Shown here one piece after another: positions 37,929-47,049 of a stretch of DNA of 64,000 nucleotides (position 1 is its first letter; each line of letters starts with the position of its first letter). Below the pieces are notes generated by a model. The model searched no databases. It was given only the letters and a program-made list of their open reading frames with translations, and was not told where the DNA came from. Location of the stretch: NCBI RefSeq assembly GCF_036417355.1, contig NZ_CP143889.1, positions 2,418,001 through 2,482,000 on the forward strand, in the 5' to 3' direction. Origin of the DNA: Akkermansia sp. RCC_12PD (GTDB taxonomy: Bacteria > Verrucomicrobiota > Verrucomicrobiia > Verrucomicrobiales > Akkermansiaceae). Both the position numbers and the translations under genes were made by a program.

Positions 37929-39209
37929 ATGCTCCAGGAACAACCAAGGCAGGACTCATTCCGGTGGATGATTCTCTTCATGCTCTTTGCGGCGACGACG
38001 ATCAACTACCTGGACCGCCAGATTCTCTCCATCCTGAAACCCATTCTGGACCAAGAACTGGGCTGGACGGACGCCCAGTACGGCATGATCATGTCCATCT
38101 TCCAGGCTTCCTACGCGGTGGGCCTCACCATGTTCGGGTGGATTATCGACAAATACGGCGCGCGGATGGGTTTTGCCATTTCCATCATCTGGTGGAGCGT
38201 GGGCGCGCTTTCCCATGCCTTTGCCGTAGGCGTCAAATCCATGGGCCTCAGCCGCGTTATCTTGGGGCTGGGGGAAGGCGGCAACTTCCCGGCGAGCATC
38301 AAGACGGTGACCAACTGGTTCTCCTCCGGAGAGCGCGTGTTCGCCACCACCCTGTTCAATTCCGGCGCGAACGTGGGGGCGCTGGTGGCTCCGGCCACCA
38401 TCCCGTTCATTGCCGCCGCGTGGGGCTGGCAGTCCGCTTTCATTGCCGCGGGCGTTCTCGGTTTTATCTGGGTGATATTCTGGCTCCGCATGCCGAAGAA
38501 CCCGCGCGTGAAGCTGGCGGAGGAATCCGCCGCCCTGGCGCAGGCGGAAAAGGAGGAAGCCAGGGCCTCCATTCCGTGGAGGAAATTGCTGGCTTACAGG
38601 CAGTCCTGGAGCCTCATCCTCGTGCGCTTCCTGACGGATCCCATCTGGTGGTTCTTCCTCTTCTGGCTCCCGGATTTCTTCAGCAAGCACTTTGGCTATA
38701 ACATCAAGGAATCCGCCCTGCCGCTGATCGTCATTTACGCCCTGGTGACCGTACTGAGCATTTTGGGCGGCACCCTGACCAAGTTCCTGGCAAACCGTGG
38801 ATGGAGCCTGAACAAGGTCAGGAAAATCTCCATGCTCATCTTTGCGTGCTGCGTGGTTCCGGTGATCTTCGTCCAGTACTTTGACATGTGGACCATCGTG
38901 GCGGTGCTGGGGCTGGCGGGAGGCGCACACCAGGCGTGGTCCGCCAGCGTGTACACGCTGGGTTCCGACATGTTCCCGAAGTCGGATGTGGCATCCATCA
39001 CCGGCCTTTCCGGCATGGCGGGGCAGATCGGCAGCGTGCTGTTTCAGACGGCGGTGGGCTTCACGTTGTCCCACTTCGTAGCGCTGGGCAATCCTTCCCA
39101 CGGCTATGACATCATCTTCATCGTGTGCGGATGCGCCTATCTGGCCGCCTTCATCATCTTCAGCCTGATCGTTCCCAAAATCAACATGGTGGAGGTCAGG
39201 GAAAGTTAA
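37929..39209 (+). CDS. exuT: Hexuronate transporter, MFS anion:cation symporter family
   Basis: A 426-residue inner-membrane transporter with twelve predicted helices. The opening FRWMILFMLFAATTINYLDR and IDKYGARMGFAISIIWWSVG are characteristic of ExuT/GudP-type carriers. GLGEGGNFPASIKTVTNWFS is the family signature loop. The expected substrate is D-glucuronate and perhaps galacturonate, given the upstream genes kdgK, uxuA-SDR, uxaC and eda, with which it forms one operon. A hairpin 20 bp past the stop probably ends the transcript. Confidence 0.92.
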   Translation: MLQEQPRQDSFRWMILFMLFAATTINYLDRQILSILKPILDQELGWTDAQYGMIMSIFQASYAVGLTMFGWIIDKYGARMGFAISIIWWSVGALSHAFAVGVKSMGLSRVILGLGEGGNFPASIKTVTNWFSSGERVFATTLFNSGANVGALVAPATIPFIAAAWGWQSAFIAAGVLGFIWVIFWLRMPKNPRVKLAEESAALAQAEKEEARASIPWRKLLAYRQSWSLILVRFLTDPIWWFFLFWLPDFFSKHFGYNIKESALPLIVIYALVTVLSILGGTLTKFLANRGWSLNKVRKISMLIFACCVVPVIFVQYFDMWTIVAVLGLAGGAHQAWSASVYTLGSDMFPKSDVASITGLSGMAGQIGSVLFQTAVGFTLSHFVALGNPSHGYDIIFIVCGCAYLAAFIIFSLIVPKINMVEVRES

Positions 39210-39228
39210 GCTTCCGGTCTTGTGACGG

Positions 39229-39257
39229 CGGCGTGCGGGGAGGAAATTCCCACGCCG
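39229..39257 (+). terminator. Probable terminator of the hexuronate operon
   Basis: Stem CGGCGTG (39229-39235) with CACGCCG (39251-39257), plus possible inner pairing, then TTTCCATTT. Confidence 0.6.
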
Positions 39258-39646
39258 TTTCCATTTGATCCAGCTTTCTGTGGACAGGAACAATGGAATA
39301 CGTGCCATGCAGCACCCCGGTATTTGTCCGAAGGCGCATTGCCGCCGGGAATGATGCTGATTCCTGGTCTCTTACCTTCAAAAACATGAGAGAGGGAATA
39401 AATCCCCTCCGGCATGTTGAAAGTGCTGCACGGGGAAAATGTCTCTTGAACCGGGGAGGCTTTTAACCCGGAGAAGCGGGCGCTTTCCTTTCCCGATTGT
39501 TGGAATAGCCATTCACGGGAATGCATATTTTCACCTTCTTTCTTTGTTTTCTTATAGCGGGGATTCTCTGGTGATCCGGGGGGCGCATTCCGGGGTTTTT
39601 CTTCCGGTGCTCAAGGAGTTTTTACCAGAAAAGAAGTCTGTAAAAA
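39258..39646. other. Intergenic, no gene recognised
   Basis: About 390 bp between two convergent transcription units. Short open frames only, none convincing. Confidence 0.5.
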
Positions 39647-39678
39647 ACAGGCTGTTCCGGATTTCCGGAACAGCCTGT
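39647..39678 (-). terminator. Intrinsic terminator of the carboxyltransferase gene
   Basis: A perfect 14-bp stem (ACAGGCTGTTCCGG at 39647-39660, its complement at 39665-39678) with an ATTT loop, followed on the minus strand by a run of T's. Confidence 0.93.
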
Positions 39679-39708
39679 GAATTGATTAATAAAGTATTTG
39701 TTCCGTCC

Positions 39709-41232
39709 TTAACCGACGCGTTCGACCTTAACGGAGTGGGCCTGGCCGTTGATGACGATAGTCAGGTCACGGGAGCCGGAAGGTCCGCTCACCTGGGCGG
39801 TGATGCCGTTGTCGATGATGGTCATGGACGGAGCGGCAGACGCGGGAGCGGAGGCTGGAGCGGTGTTCACCTGCACGGGGACTTCTTCCTTCGGTTCCGG
39901 CTTCTTGTAGAAATCTTCCACCTGTTGCGGGAACATGGCGTAAATCACGCAGTGTTCGTCGTCCGTGGGGAGTCCCTTTTCCGCAAGCTTCCTGCGCAGG
40001 TCTTCCATGCCGGGCTTGATCAGGTCCGCCGGACGGCAGGTGATCGGTTCCTTGCCCATCTTTTCCGCGCAGAGCTTCTGCACTTCCGGGTCCACGGGGG
40101 CCGGGGTGCGGCCGTAGTAGCCCAGGGCGATGTCCGCCGCCTGGGGAGTAATATTCTTCCAGCGGCCGAACTTCACGTTCAGCATGGACTGCACGCCCAC
40201 AATCTGGGAGGTGGGGGTCACCAGCGGAATCCAGCCCAGGGCCTTGCGGACCACGGGGATTTCCGCGAACACTTCTTCAAACTTGTCTTCCATGCCCTGT
40301 TCCTTGAGCTGGGTGCGGAAGTTGGAAAGCATGCCGCCGGGTACCTGGTAGCGGAGCGTGTCGGAGTCCACCACTTCATTGCGGTGGGAAGTGAACTTGC
40401 CCAGGCCGTCGTAAACGGGCTTGAGCATTTCGGAAACTTCAATGAGCTTGTCCGTGTCGTAATCCGGCTTGCGGGGATTGCCGTTCAGCAGGGCGAGCAT
40501 GCGCAGGCAGTCCGGCTGACCCGTGCCGTTGGCGAAGGGGGAGATGGAGACGTCGCACGCGTCCACCCCGGCGTCAATCGCGCTGAGGTAGGTGGAGGCA
40601 CCTAGGCCGGCGGTGTCATGCGTGTGAATCCAGACGGGAATGTTCAGGTCCTTCTTCAGGGCGCTGACCAGTTCATGGGTCACATAGGGGGGGATGAGGC
40701 CGGCCATGTCCTTGATGACGATGGCGTCCGCCCCCATGTCAGCCAGTTCCCGGCCCATGTCCACGAAGCTTTGCGTAGTGTGCACGGGGGAGGTAGTGTA
40801 GCAGATGGTGCCGTGGGCCTGTGCTCCGGCCTTTTTGGCGGCGCGGATGGAGGTTTCCATGTTGCGCGGATCGTTCACGCAGTCGAAAATGCGGAAGATG
40901 TTCATGCCGTGCTTGGCGCTCATGGCGACGAAGGCTTCCACCACGTCGTCCGCATAATTGGTATAGCCCACGATGTTCTGGCCGCGCAGGAGCATCATGT
41001 GCGGCGTCTTGGGCGCGGCCTTTTTCAGGGCGTCCAGGCGGTCAAAGGGCCACTCTTTCAAAAAGCGCAGTCCGGCGTCGATAGTGGCGCCGCCCCAGGT
41101 TTCCAGGGCGCTGAAGCCCATGGAGTCCAGAATGGGGGCGACGGGCAGCATGTCTTCCGTCTTCATGCGGGTGGCCGCCAGGGATTGGTGCCCGTCGCGC
41201 AGAACGGTACAGTTGAATGTAACAGGATTCAT
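39709..41232 (-). CDS. Biotin-dependent carboxyltransferase alpha subunit (OadA / 5S / PycB type)
   Basis: A 507-residue enzyme of the oxaloacetate decarboxylase alpha, transcarboxylase 5S and pyruvate carboxylase B family. It moves CO2 between biotin and pyruvate/oxaloacetate. The barrel opens with NCTVLRDGHQSLAATRMKTE and has AIVIKDMAGLIPPYV (the Lys carbamylated in homologues) and IPVWIHTHDTAGLGASTYL, then the PycB conserved helical region. The C-terminus has an Ala/Pro linker and a short strand-rich tail but no AMKM biotin-attachment site, so biotin must be on a separate protein, as in 5S. No partner subunit is nearby. A role in succinate/propionate fermentation is plausible. A 16-bp palindrome lies just upstream. 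Confidence 0.88.
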   Translation of the reverse strand: MNPVTFNCTVLRDGHQSLAATRMKTEDMLPVAPILDSMGFSALETWGGATIDAGLRFLKEWPFDRLDALKKAAPKTPHMMLLRGQNIVGYTNYADDVVEAFVAMSAKHGMNIFRIFDCVNDPRNMETSIRAAKKAGAQAHGTICYTTSPVHTTQSFVDMGRELADMGADAIVIKDMAGLIPPYVTHELVSALKKDLNIPVWIHTHDTAGLGASTYLSAIDAGVDACDVSISPFANGTGQPDCLRMLALLNGNPRKPDYDTDKLIEVSEMLKPVYDGLGKFTSHRNEVVDSDTLRYQVPGGMLSNFRTQLKEQGMEDKFEEVFAEIPVVRKALGWIPLVTPTSQIVGVQSMLNVKFGRWKNITPQAADIALGYYGRTPAPVDPEVQKLCAEKMGKEPITCRPADLIKPGMEDLRRKLAEKGLPTDDEHCVIYAMFPQQVEDFYKKPEPKEEVPVQVNTAPASAPASAAPSMTIIDNGITAQVSGPSGSRDLTIVINGQAHSVKVERVG

Positions 41233-41238
41233 ATTTTA

Positions 41239-41254
41239 TTTAACGATCGTTAAA
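41239..41254. promoter_or_regulatory. Perfect 16-bp palindrome, putative operator
   Basis: TTTAACGATCGTTAAA lies 6 bp upstream of the carboxyltransferase start codon, in the probable 5' leader. Size and symmetry suit a TetR- or similar-type repressor. No regulator gene is adjacent. Confidence 0.5.
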
Positions 41255-41353
41255 AATTGAAGGAGGTGGCTTCTTGAAAAAAATTGTCTCATATGAGTTT
41301 GAGGAGGTCAAGCTTACATGAATGGAATTTAGAATTATTCTAATAAAACTCAA

Positions 41354-42820
41354 TTATTGAACAGGAGCCATCAACCTGGCAAGGTTGCATAGCATTTTGA
41401 ACCCCAGCGATTTTTTGTTGTAATCCTCCAGGGATTCCCTGACGGATGAGTAAAAGTCTTTTTCCAGCATGGCCTTTATCTCCGCGCAGACACCGGAATC
41501 GCGGACAATGGCGGTGAGTTCGAAGTTCAGGGCCAGGGAGCGGTTGTCCAGGTTGGCCGTTCCCACGGTGGCGATGTCGTCGTCCATCAGGATCACCTTC
41601 TGGTGCAGGAAGCCTTTTTTATAAGCCCAAAGCTGGATGCCGTAGGTATCCAGGTCCCGAAGGAAGGTGAAGGAGGAAAGCTTCACCAGAATATGGTCCG
41701 CCCGTTCCGGGCGCAGGATGCGCACGTCCACGTTCCGCAGGGCGGCCGCCTGGAGGGCAGACATCACTCCTTCGTCCGGGACGAAATAGGGCGTGGAAAT
41801 CCACAGGCGGTGCGTGGCCCGGTTTGCCAGGGCAATGATGGTGGTCTTCCATGCGGGAATCACGTCCGCCGGGCCGGAGGGCAGCACCAGCACCGTTTTA
41901 TCCTCCGGCTGGGGTGTAATCTCCCAGCACAGGCGGGGGAAGGTGGACGGGTTGGATTTCAGCATGGTGGCCCAGTTCCAGTCTTCCAGAAAGCTGATCT
42001 GGGTCTGCTGGACGGAGGGGCCGTGGAGCTGGATGAAGGTGTCTCTCCAGTATCCCAGCGCCCCCTTTCCCAGATACTCCCGGCCGATGTTCATGCCGCC
42101 AATGAAAGCGGTGGAGCCGTCCACGACGACCAGCTTCCGGTGATTCCGGAAGTTCAGGCGCAGAACGTTGCTCAGGAAGTGACGCTTTCCATTGAACGGC
42201 TCAATGTTCACCCCCTCCTTCCGCAGGGCGGAAATATAGCCGGGCGGCAGCTTGTGAGAGCCTATTTCATCATACAGCATATAAATGTTGATGCCGTCCC
42301 GCGCCCGCTCGATCAGCAGTTTTTTCAGGTTTTGGCCCACCGAATCGTTCTTGATGATGAAAAACTCGATCAGGATGTAACGCTCCGCCTTCTTGATGGC
42401 ATCGTAAATGCGGGGGAAGGCATTGTCCGCATCGATCAGGAGATGGCAGGAATTGCCCCTGCACACGGGCAGCCGCACGATGTCCCCCAGCGTCTGCATG
42501 ATTTCCCCCGCCGTGTCCGCTGTGCGTATGGCGTATGGCTTCATGCAGTTCGTGATCTTGTCCGTCAGCTCTCCCCACGGGGACTCGGAATCCGTCTGTC
42601 TCCGCCGCGTTTCCACATAGCCGCTGAAGGTGCGCCGTCCCAGAATGAGATAAAAGGGCACGGCGATGTAGGGAAAGGCCAGCAGGGAAATCAGCCACGC
42701 GATGGTACCCTGGGGCGTGCGTGTGTGGAGCAGCGCCGGAATCAGGCAGAATGCCCCGGCTATGTGGCAGAGGGCGGCGAATCCCAAATATGGCTCGTCA
42801 GGTATGAGCATGGAAATCAT
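41354..42820 (-). CDS. cls: Cardiolipin synthase (phospholipase D family)
   Basis: A 488-residue membrane-bound phospholipase D-type enzyme that makes cardiolipin from phosphatidylglycerol. Two N-terminal hydrophobic helices (about residues 12-60, FAALCHIAGAFCLIPALLHT and IAWLISLLAFPYIAVPFYLI) form the PLDc_N anchor. Two HKD motifs follow: HRKLVVVDGSTAFIGGMNIG and HQKVILMDDDIATVGTANLD. The chain length and both motifs match the ClsA type. It is divergent from thyA with a short intergenic space. The exact start could be the second ATG (residue 4). Confidence 0.93.
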   Translation of the reverse strand: MISMLIPDEPYLGFAALCHIAGAFCLIPALLHTRTPQGTIAWLISLLAFPYIAVPFYLILGRRTFSGYVETRRRQTDSESPWGELTDKITNCMKPYAIRTADTAGEIMQTLGDIVRLPVCRGNSCHLLIDADNAFPRIYDAIKKAERYILIEFFIIKNDSVGQNLKKLLIERARDGINIYMLYDEIGSHKLPPGYISALRKEGVNIEPFNGKRHFLSNVLRLNFRNHRKLVVVDGSTAFIGGMNIGREYLGKGALGYWRDTFIQLHGPSVQQTQISFLEDWNWATMLKSNPSTFPRLCWEITPQPEDKTVLVLPSGPADVIPAWKTTIIALANRATHRLWISTPYFVPDEGVMSALQAAALRNVDVRILRPERADHILVKLSSFTFLRDLDTYGIQLWAYKKGFLHQKVILMDDDIATVGTANLDNRSLALNFELTAIVRDSGVCAEIKAMLEKDFYSSVRESLEDYNKKSLGFKMLCNLARLMAPVQ

Positions 42821-42954
42821 GGAACGCGTAACGGAAGAAAATACAGGGACGGGAAATAGTGAAAAGGCTGGCTTTTGGTGCTGGAGATGGTACTAAAGTG
42901 GCGCATGCTCGTATTATCACGGGCCAAGGGCTGAGAAAAGCGCAAATTACGGAA

Positions 42955-43770
42955 ATGAAGCAGTATTTGGAACTTTTGGACGACGTTTTGACCCATGGGG
43001 TGGGGCGGGAGGACCGGACTGGAACGGGCACTATCGGCGTGTTCGGCAGACAGAGCAGATATGACCTGCGCGACGGTTTTCCGTGCCTGACCACCAAGAA
43101 GCTCCACCTGCGCTCCATCATTTACGAACTGCTCTGGTTCCTGAAAGGTGAAACCAACATCAAGTTTCTGAAAGACAACGGCGTCAGTATCTGGGACGAA
43201 TGGGCTGATGAAAACGGCGAGCTTGGCCCCGTGTACGGCGCGCAATGGCGCTGCTGGCCGGGGAACGACGGCAAGCCCATTGACCAGATTGCCAGACTGA
43301 TTGACGGCCTCAAGAATAATCCGTGGTCTCGGCGCCACATCGTCAGTGCCTGGAACGTGGCCCTGGTGGATGACATGGCCCTGCCGCCGTGCCATTCCCT
43401 CTTTCAGTTTTGTGTAATTCCCGCGCAGCCGGGAGAGGAAAGGAACGGCCTTTCCCTCCAGCTCTACCAGCGCAGCGCGGACCTCTTCCTGGGAGTTCCG
43501 TTCAACATTGCCTCCTATGCCCTGCTGCTGCTCATGACAGCCCAGGTGTGCGGCTATGAGGCCAGGGAATTCATCCATACCTTCGGGGACCTGCACCTGT
43601 ACCGCAACCATCTGGACCAGGCACGGGAACAATTGTCCCGCATGCCGCGCCCGCTTCCGGTGATGAAGCTCAATCCGGATGTCAGGACCATTGATGGATT
43701 CCATTACGAGGATTTCGAACTTATCGGGTATGATCCCCTGCCGCATATCAAGGCCCCCATTTCCGTATAA
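42955..43770 (+). CDS. thyA: Thymidylate synthase
   Basis: A 271-residue cytoplasmic enzyme making dTMP from dUMP with methylene-tetrahydrofolate. The ATG at 42955 gives the normal N-terminus ([20 protein letters not shown]); the frame upstream is non-coding. [13 protein letters not shown] binds phosphate. The catalytic Cys146 is in [10 protein letters not shown], and [20 protein letters not shown] is the family signature. It is followed 27 bp later by folA, which regenerates its cofactor, an almost universal pairing. Confidence 0.96.
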   Translation: MKQYLELLDDVLTHGVGREDRTGTGTIGVFGRQSRYDLRDGFPCLTTKKLHLRSIIYELLWFLKGETNIKFLKDNGVSIWDEWADENGELGPVYGAQWRCWPGNDGKPIDQIARLIDGLKNNPWSRRHIVSAWNVALVDDMALPPCHSLFQFCVIPAQPGEERNGLSLQLYQRSADLFLGVPFNIASYALLLLMTAQVCGYEAREFIHTFGDLHLYRNHLDQAREQLSRMPRPLPVMKLNPDVRTIDGFHYEDFELIGYDPLPHIKAPISV

Positions 43771-43797
43771 TTCCGCTCATCTCATTCCCTGATCATC

Positions 43798-44268
43798 ATG
43801 TCACAGCCCGTCACTTACACAGGAGTGGTCGCCATGGCGTCCGACCGCGGCATCGGCTACCGGGGCGCGCTGCCCTGGCATCTGCCGGACGACCTCAAAA
43901 CCTTCAAGCGCCTCACCACGGGGCATCCCGTTCTGATGGGACGCAAAACCTATGAAAGCATCGGCAGGCCGCTCCCCGGACGGCAGAACATTGTGCTGAC
44001 CCGCGATCCGTTCTGGACGGCGGAAGGAGTGGACGTCATTCACTCCGTGGAGGAACTGGAGCGTCTGTCCCTGATGGACCCGGAAGTCATGGTCATCGGC
44101 GGTGCGGAAATCTTTTCCCTGATGATGCCGCTCATGTCCCGCATGTGGATTTCCCATGTCCGGGAGGAATACCCGGCGGATACGTGGCTACCGCCGTTTG
44201 AAGACCGTTTCCCGTCAGCAAATCTTCAGGAACAATTTGAAGGTTTTGATTTGTTTTTGCACGAATAG
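43798..44268 (+). CDS. folA: Dihydrofolate reductase
   Basis: A 156-residue NADPH-dependent reductase. Recognised from GVVAMASDRGIGYRGALPWH, LPDDLKTFKRLTTGHPVLMG, RKTYESIGRPLPGRQNIVLT and VMVIGGAEIFSLMMPL. It lies in an operon with thyA (27 bp gap). The first palindrome of the PEP-CTERM-linked module (44269-44283) begins right at its stop codon. Confidence 0.96.
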   Translation: MSQPVTYTGVVAMASDRGIGYRGALPWHLPDDLKTFKRLTTGHPVLMGRKTYESIGRPLPGRQNIVLTRDPFWTAEGVDVIHSVEELERLSLMDPEVMVIGGAEIFSLMMPLMSRMWISHVREEYPADTWLPPFEDRFPSANLQEQFEGFDLFLHE

Positions 44269-44448
44269 GGGATTCCGAATCCGTTGGCAATGGAATTTAT
44301 TGACAATAAATGTTTTATTTTTATAAAGCATTGATAATGCTTGATCTTATTAAATTATGGTCTTTTTTCGATATTCTCCCTTGTTCATGACTGTCTTGGA
44401 ATTATAAAGAGGGTGGACGACCGATCAAAAACGCGGATTCGGAATTCG
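44269..44448 (+). promoter_or_regulatory. 180-bp palindrome-bounded module upstream of a PEP-CTERM gene
   Basis: Bounded by GGGATTCCGAATCCG (44269-44283) and CGGATTCGGAATTCG (44434-44448), each one mismatch from the 6-3-6 palindrome CGGATT-N3-AATCCG. Inside are TTGACA with TATAAA after 16 bases (about 44300-44327), CATTGAT (44329-44335), TGGTCTTTTTT (44358-44368), and a second promoter TTGTTC (44381-44386) to TATAAA (44403-44408). The right palindrome ends 15 bp before the ATG, so it would be in the 5' leader. Module layout and spacing match 11039-11216. Confidence 0.65.
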
Positions 44449-44463
44449 TTACATTAACCGCGT

Positions 44464-45285
44464 ATGAAAACTGTTCTGTCCCTGATAGTTGTTCTGTGCA
44501 GTACGGCATCCTTCTCCCTGGGAGCCTCCCTGTATTATTCCGGTTCCAATGATGGCTGGTGGGAAACGGCCGGGAATTGGAAAAGGGATTCTCCTGACGG
44601 CCCCGCTTCTGCATCAAAACCTGCTACGGGAGATACCATGTACATCGGCTCCGGCGGAAATATCAACGTCAAGATAGGGAGCAACGGAGGCAGCAATACA
44701 TTCTACGGCATGAATATCAATATCGCGGAGGGGAGTACCCTGACGGTGACGACCAACGATGCGAAATTCTGGGGGTCCACCTTCACCATAGGCTCCGCGG
44801 ACGGTCTGATTTTCACAAACAATGTGTGGGGGGACTATAAAAACGGCGCTCCAGAGGTGGGCCGCCAGCCTCTTACGTTTAATCTGGGCCTGGAAGGTTC
44901 CGTAGTGTACCAGGCCAATTTCAACAATTCGTCAAGCGCCCACTTCAATTTGAACGGTTCCCTGAATATTCTGGGAGGAGGAGAATTCTCTATCCAGCGC
45001 AGGGATTTGATGACCTTCGGGACCAATGGAGATGCCTTGTCATTTGATTTTTCCAATTTTCAGGTGAGCTTTGAATCCGGGGAAGTTTCGACCCTTTATG
45101 ACCAGTCTGCAGAGCTGACCGCCACCAGAGAGGACTTGGGCAAGTACAAGCTGGTTTATGACGCCGACGGCAAGAAGCTGTATGTGGAATACGTGACGGG
45201 CTCCCAGGCCGTTCCAGAACCTTCCGTTTCTCTGCTGGGTTTCGCGTGCGTGGGTGGATTGCTGATGAGGCGCCGCCGTCAATAA
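44464..45285 (+). CDS. PEP-CTERM-anchored secreted protein
   Basis: A 273-residue exported protein. The signal peptide is MKTVLSLIVVLCSTASFSLG. The mature chain begins with a Trp-rich turn (NDGWWETAGNWKRDSPDG) and continues as repeated short beta strands (NGGSNTFYGMNINIAEGSTL, EGSVVYQANFNNSSSAHFNL), like an autotransporter-type beta-solenoid. The C-terminal sorting signal is VPEPSVSLLGFACVGG plus LLMRRRRQ. It probably ends up at the cell surface after exosortase processing. It is transcribed from the module just upstream, convergent with another PEP-CTERM gene. Confidence 0.85.
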   Translation: MKTVLSLIVVLCSTASFSLGASLYYSGSNDGWWETAGNWKRDSPDGPASASKPATGDTMYIGSGGNINVKIGSNGGSNTFYGMNINIAEGSTLTVTTNDAKFWGSTFTIGSADGLIFTNNVWGDYKNGAPEVGRQPLTFNLGLEGSVVYQANFNNSSSAHFNLNGSLNILGGGEFSIQRRDLMTFGTNGDALSFDFSNFQVSFESGEVSTLYDQSAELTATREDLGKYKLVYDADGKKLYVEYVTGSQAVPEPSVSLLGFACVGGLLMRRRRQ

Positions 45286-45387
45286 CTCGGAACTATTCGG
45301 ATAGTCTGTTCCGCGTGAATGGTTTAAATGCGGGAAGAGGCATTCATCTATCCGTGGAGCAGCCCCTGGCGAGTCCAGGCAAGTAAA

Positions 45388-45411
45388 AAAGGCGGGAAAT
45401 CTCCCGCCTTT
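45388..45411. terminator. Bidirectional terminator between two convergent PEP-CTERM genes
   Basis: Stem AAAGGCGGGA (45388-45397) with TCCCGCCTTT (45402-45411); A's precede it on the plus strand, giving a T tract for the minus-strand gene. It is 30 bp beyond the minus-strand stop. Confidence 0.85.
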
Positions 45412-45440
45412 GGAATTGATGCGACAAAACGAATTGTCCG

Positions 45441-46271
45441 TCAGAACCGTCTGCGGCGCATCAACAGCGTGCCGAGTCCAAACAGCCCCATGACGGCGGT
45501 TGCGGGTTCCGGGACGGCCATGGCTACCAGTTGAACATTTCCATCATTGTATTGCAGGCCGAATTCGCCTTCCTTGAGGTTGCTTGCATCCTGGGCGTAA
45601 GTAAGCGTATTGCCGTCGGAATCCATTACATGTAATTGGGAACCGTCAAAGTTGGAAATGGAACCGTCTCCGAAGCCGACATGTAGCATGTCAATGGAAG
45701 CAGTCAGCCCGGCTAGAGTGTAACTGCCCTTCAGAATGGTTGTTTTATCTCCAAGCCATGCCGTTCCAATAGTAACCAGGCTGTTTCCGGTCATCTGTCC
45801 GAAGTCGAAAACTGTTCCGTCCGCAACACCCATGTCAAAATTGAAATTCACTTGAGTGTTGGTTCCGAGATGCATGGAAAATGCTCCGTAATCTCCCCAT
45901 TCGGTGGCATTAAGGGTGACATAGTCTCCCAAATAGATACCTGATGCACAACTTTTCAGATCGTTTCCGGCTGTAACGGTAATAGCTGTCTGGTTGCTGG
46001 TGAACGTCTGTTTTCCGCCTTCCACGGAAAAGTCATACCCAATAAAGCCGGGGTCCTGATTGATGGGCTTGTAACCGTCTCCTGATTGAAGACTGCTCTG
46101 GGATGAATTTTTAAGGACACCCCAGTTGTTTTCTGACCAATTTCCATTCTCGCCCCCATTCCAGACGTAAACCCAGTAACCGTTGTAATTGAAGTCGGGG
46201 TGTAATACGGTAGCCGCCTGAGAGGCGGAAACGGCCATCATTGCCATGAACAGCGATAAAATCTTCTTCAT
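45441..46271 (-). CDS. PEP-CTERM-anchored secreted protein
   Basis: A 276-residue exported protein: signal peptide MKKILSLFMAMMAVSASQAA, a Trp/Asn-rich start (VYVWNGGENGNWSENNWGVL) that recalls the neighbouring PEP-CTERM protein, beta-solenoid-like strands (TVTAGNDLKSCASGIYLGDY), and a C-terminal VPEPATAVMGLFGLG plus TLLMRRRRF tail. The shared N-terminal Trp-Asn motif suggests that the two convergent genes are distant paralogues. The upstream region carries the same type of 15-bp palindromes. Confidence 0.85.
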   Translation of the reverse strand: MKKILSLFMAMMAVSASQAATVLHPDFNYNGYWVYVWNGGENGNWSENNWGVLKNSSQSSLQSGDGYKPINQDPGFIGYDFSVEGGKQTFTSNQTAITVTAGNDLKSCASGIYLGDYVTLNATEWGDYGAFSMHLGTNTQVNFNFDMGVADGTVFDFGQMTGNSLVTIGTAWLGDKTTILKGSYTLAGLTASIDMLHVGFGDGSISNFDGSQLHVMDSDGNTLTYAQDASNLKEGEFGLQYNDGNVQLVAMAVPEPATAVMGLFGLGTLLMRRRRF

Positions 46272-46307
46272 AAAAATGGTTTCTTCCTTGAACGAAAATA
46301 AATGTGT

Positions 46308-46477
46308 CGGATTTGATATCCGTTGTCAATAGATATGTTTGATAAATAGTGGTTTTTGAAAATTTAAACAAGGAATTCGCTTGTATTTCAGTATTTTCAC
46401 ATAATCTATAATTTTTATTAATCACTAAAAAAAAATAAGTAACAACAAAATGAAATCATTGCCGGATATCAAATCCG
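46308..46477 (-). promoter_or_regulatory. 170-bp palindrome-bounded module upstream of a PEP-CTERM gene
   Basis: CGGATTTGATATCCG (46308-46322) and its exact reverse complement at 46463-46477 bound a very AT-rich stretch. Both are variants of CGGATT-N3-AATCCG. On the minus strand, TTGACA immediately precedes the inner palindrome, so that palindrome would lie in the -35/-10 spacer of the gene at 46271. It is the third such module in the window, each with the two palindromes 155-165 bp apart. Confidence 0.6.
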
Positions 46478-47049
46478 TATTTGCTTCTTCCTTCCAAGGA
46501 ATTTATCGTTCGGAATAGACTTTTCCGACTGTGTTAACGGAATGAAAGGAATCACTCAGTTTTTCCGATGGAATGCATGAATAAGCTAAAGCAGCCTGTG
46601 GCGGCTGGATAATTTTCTGGTCCATGAGGAAAGATTTGATCCTGTTGCTCTACAGCATCATTTGCAGTAATGGCTAGATACTTTTCTTTCCCCTGCCGGA
46701 GTCCGGACTCAGAATTTTTAGGGCGGGAGAACCTCTGTCGGTTTTGCTGGAAGAGATAGGAGAATGCCGCAGCGGAAAGTTTTTTAGTCAGGAATGACTA
46801 ATGCTGAATACAGTTGAACCCGTCTCGCGCGGAACCTTGAACGGAACCCGTGGGCAGGAGATTAAAACGTGGGATTGAGGTGCAAAAAGGTGCGGTGGGC
46901 ATGACCGATTCCACAGGAGGCTGGCAGGGAAGGGAAACAGTGCGCTTCCGTTTGTTCACTTTTCCGGACGGGAAGACGGAGGGCTTCCGGGAAAAGCCCC
47001 TTCCTTCATGGATGTTTCCATTTCTGGGCTGTTCCTGAGTAGCGGGGCT
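46478..47049. other. Intergenic, no gene recognised
   Basis: About 570 bp. A 22-codon frame (46450-46518) and a 62-codon frame near 46850 are not convincing. Confidence 0.45.

Noticed and set aside
46450-46518. 22-codon frame MKSLPDIKSVFASS...
   Set aside because: It overlaps the right palindrome of the PEP-CTERM module; the apparent peptide is explained by the palindrome sequence and lacks a ribosome binding site.
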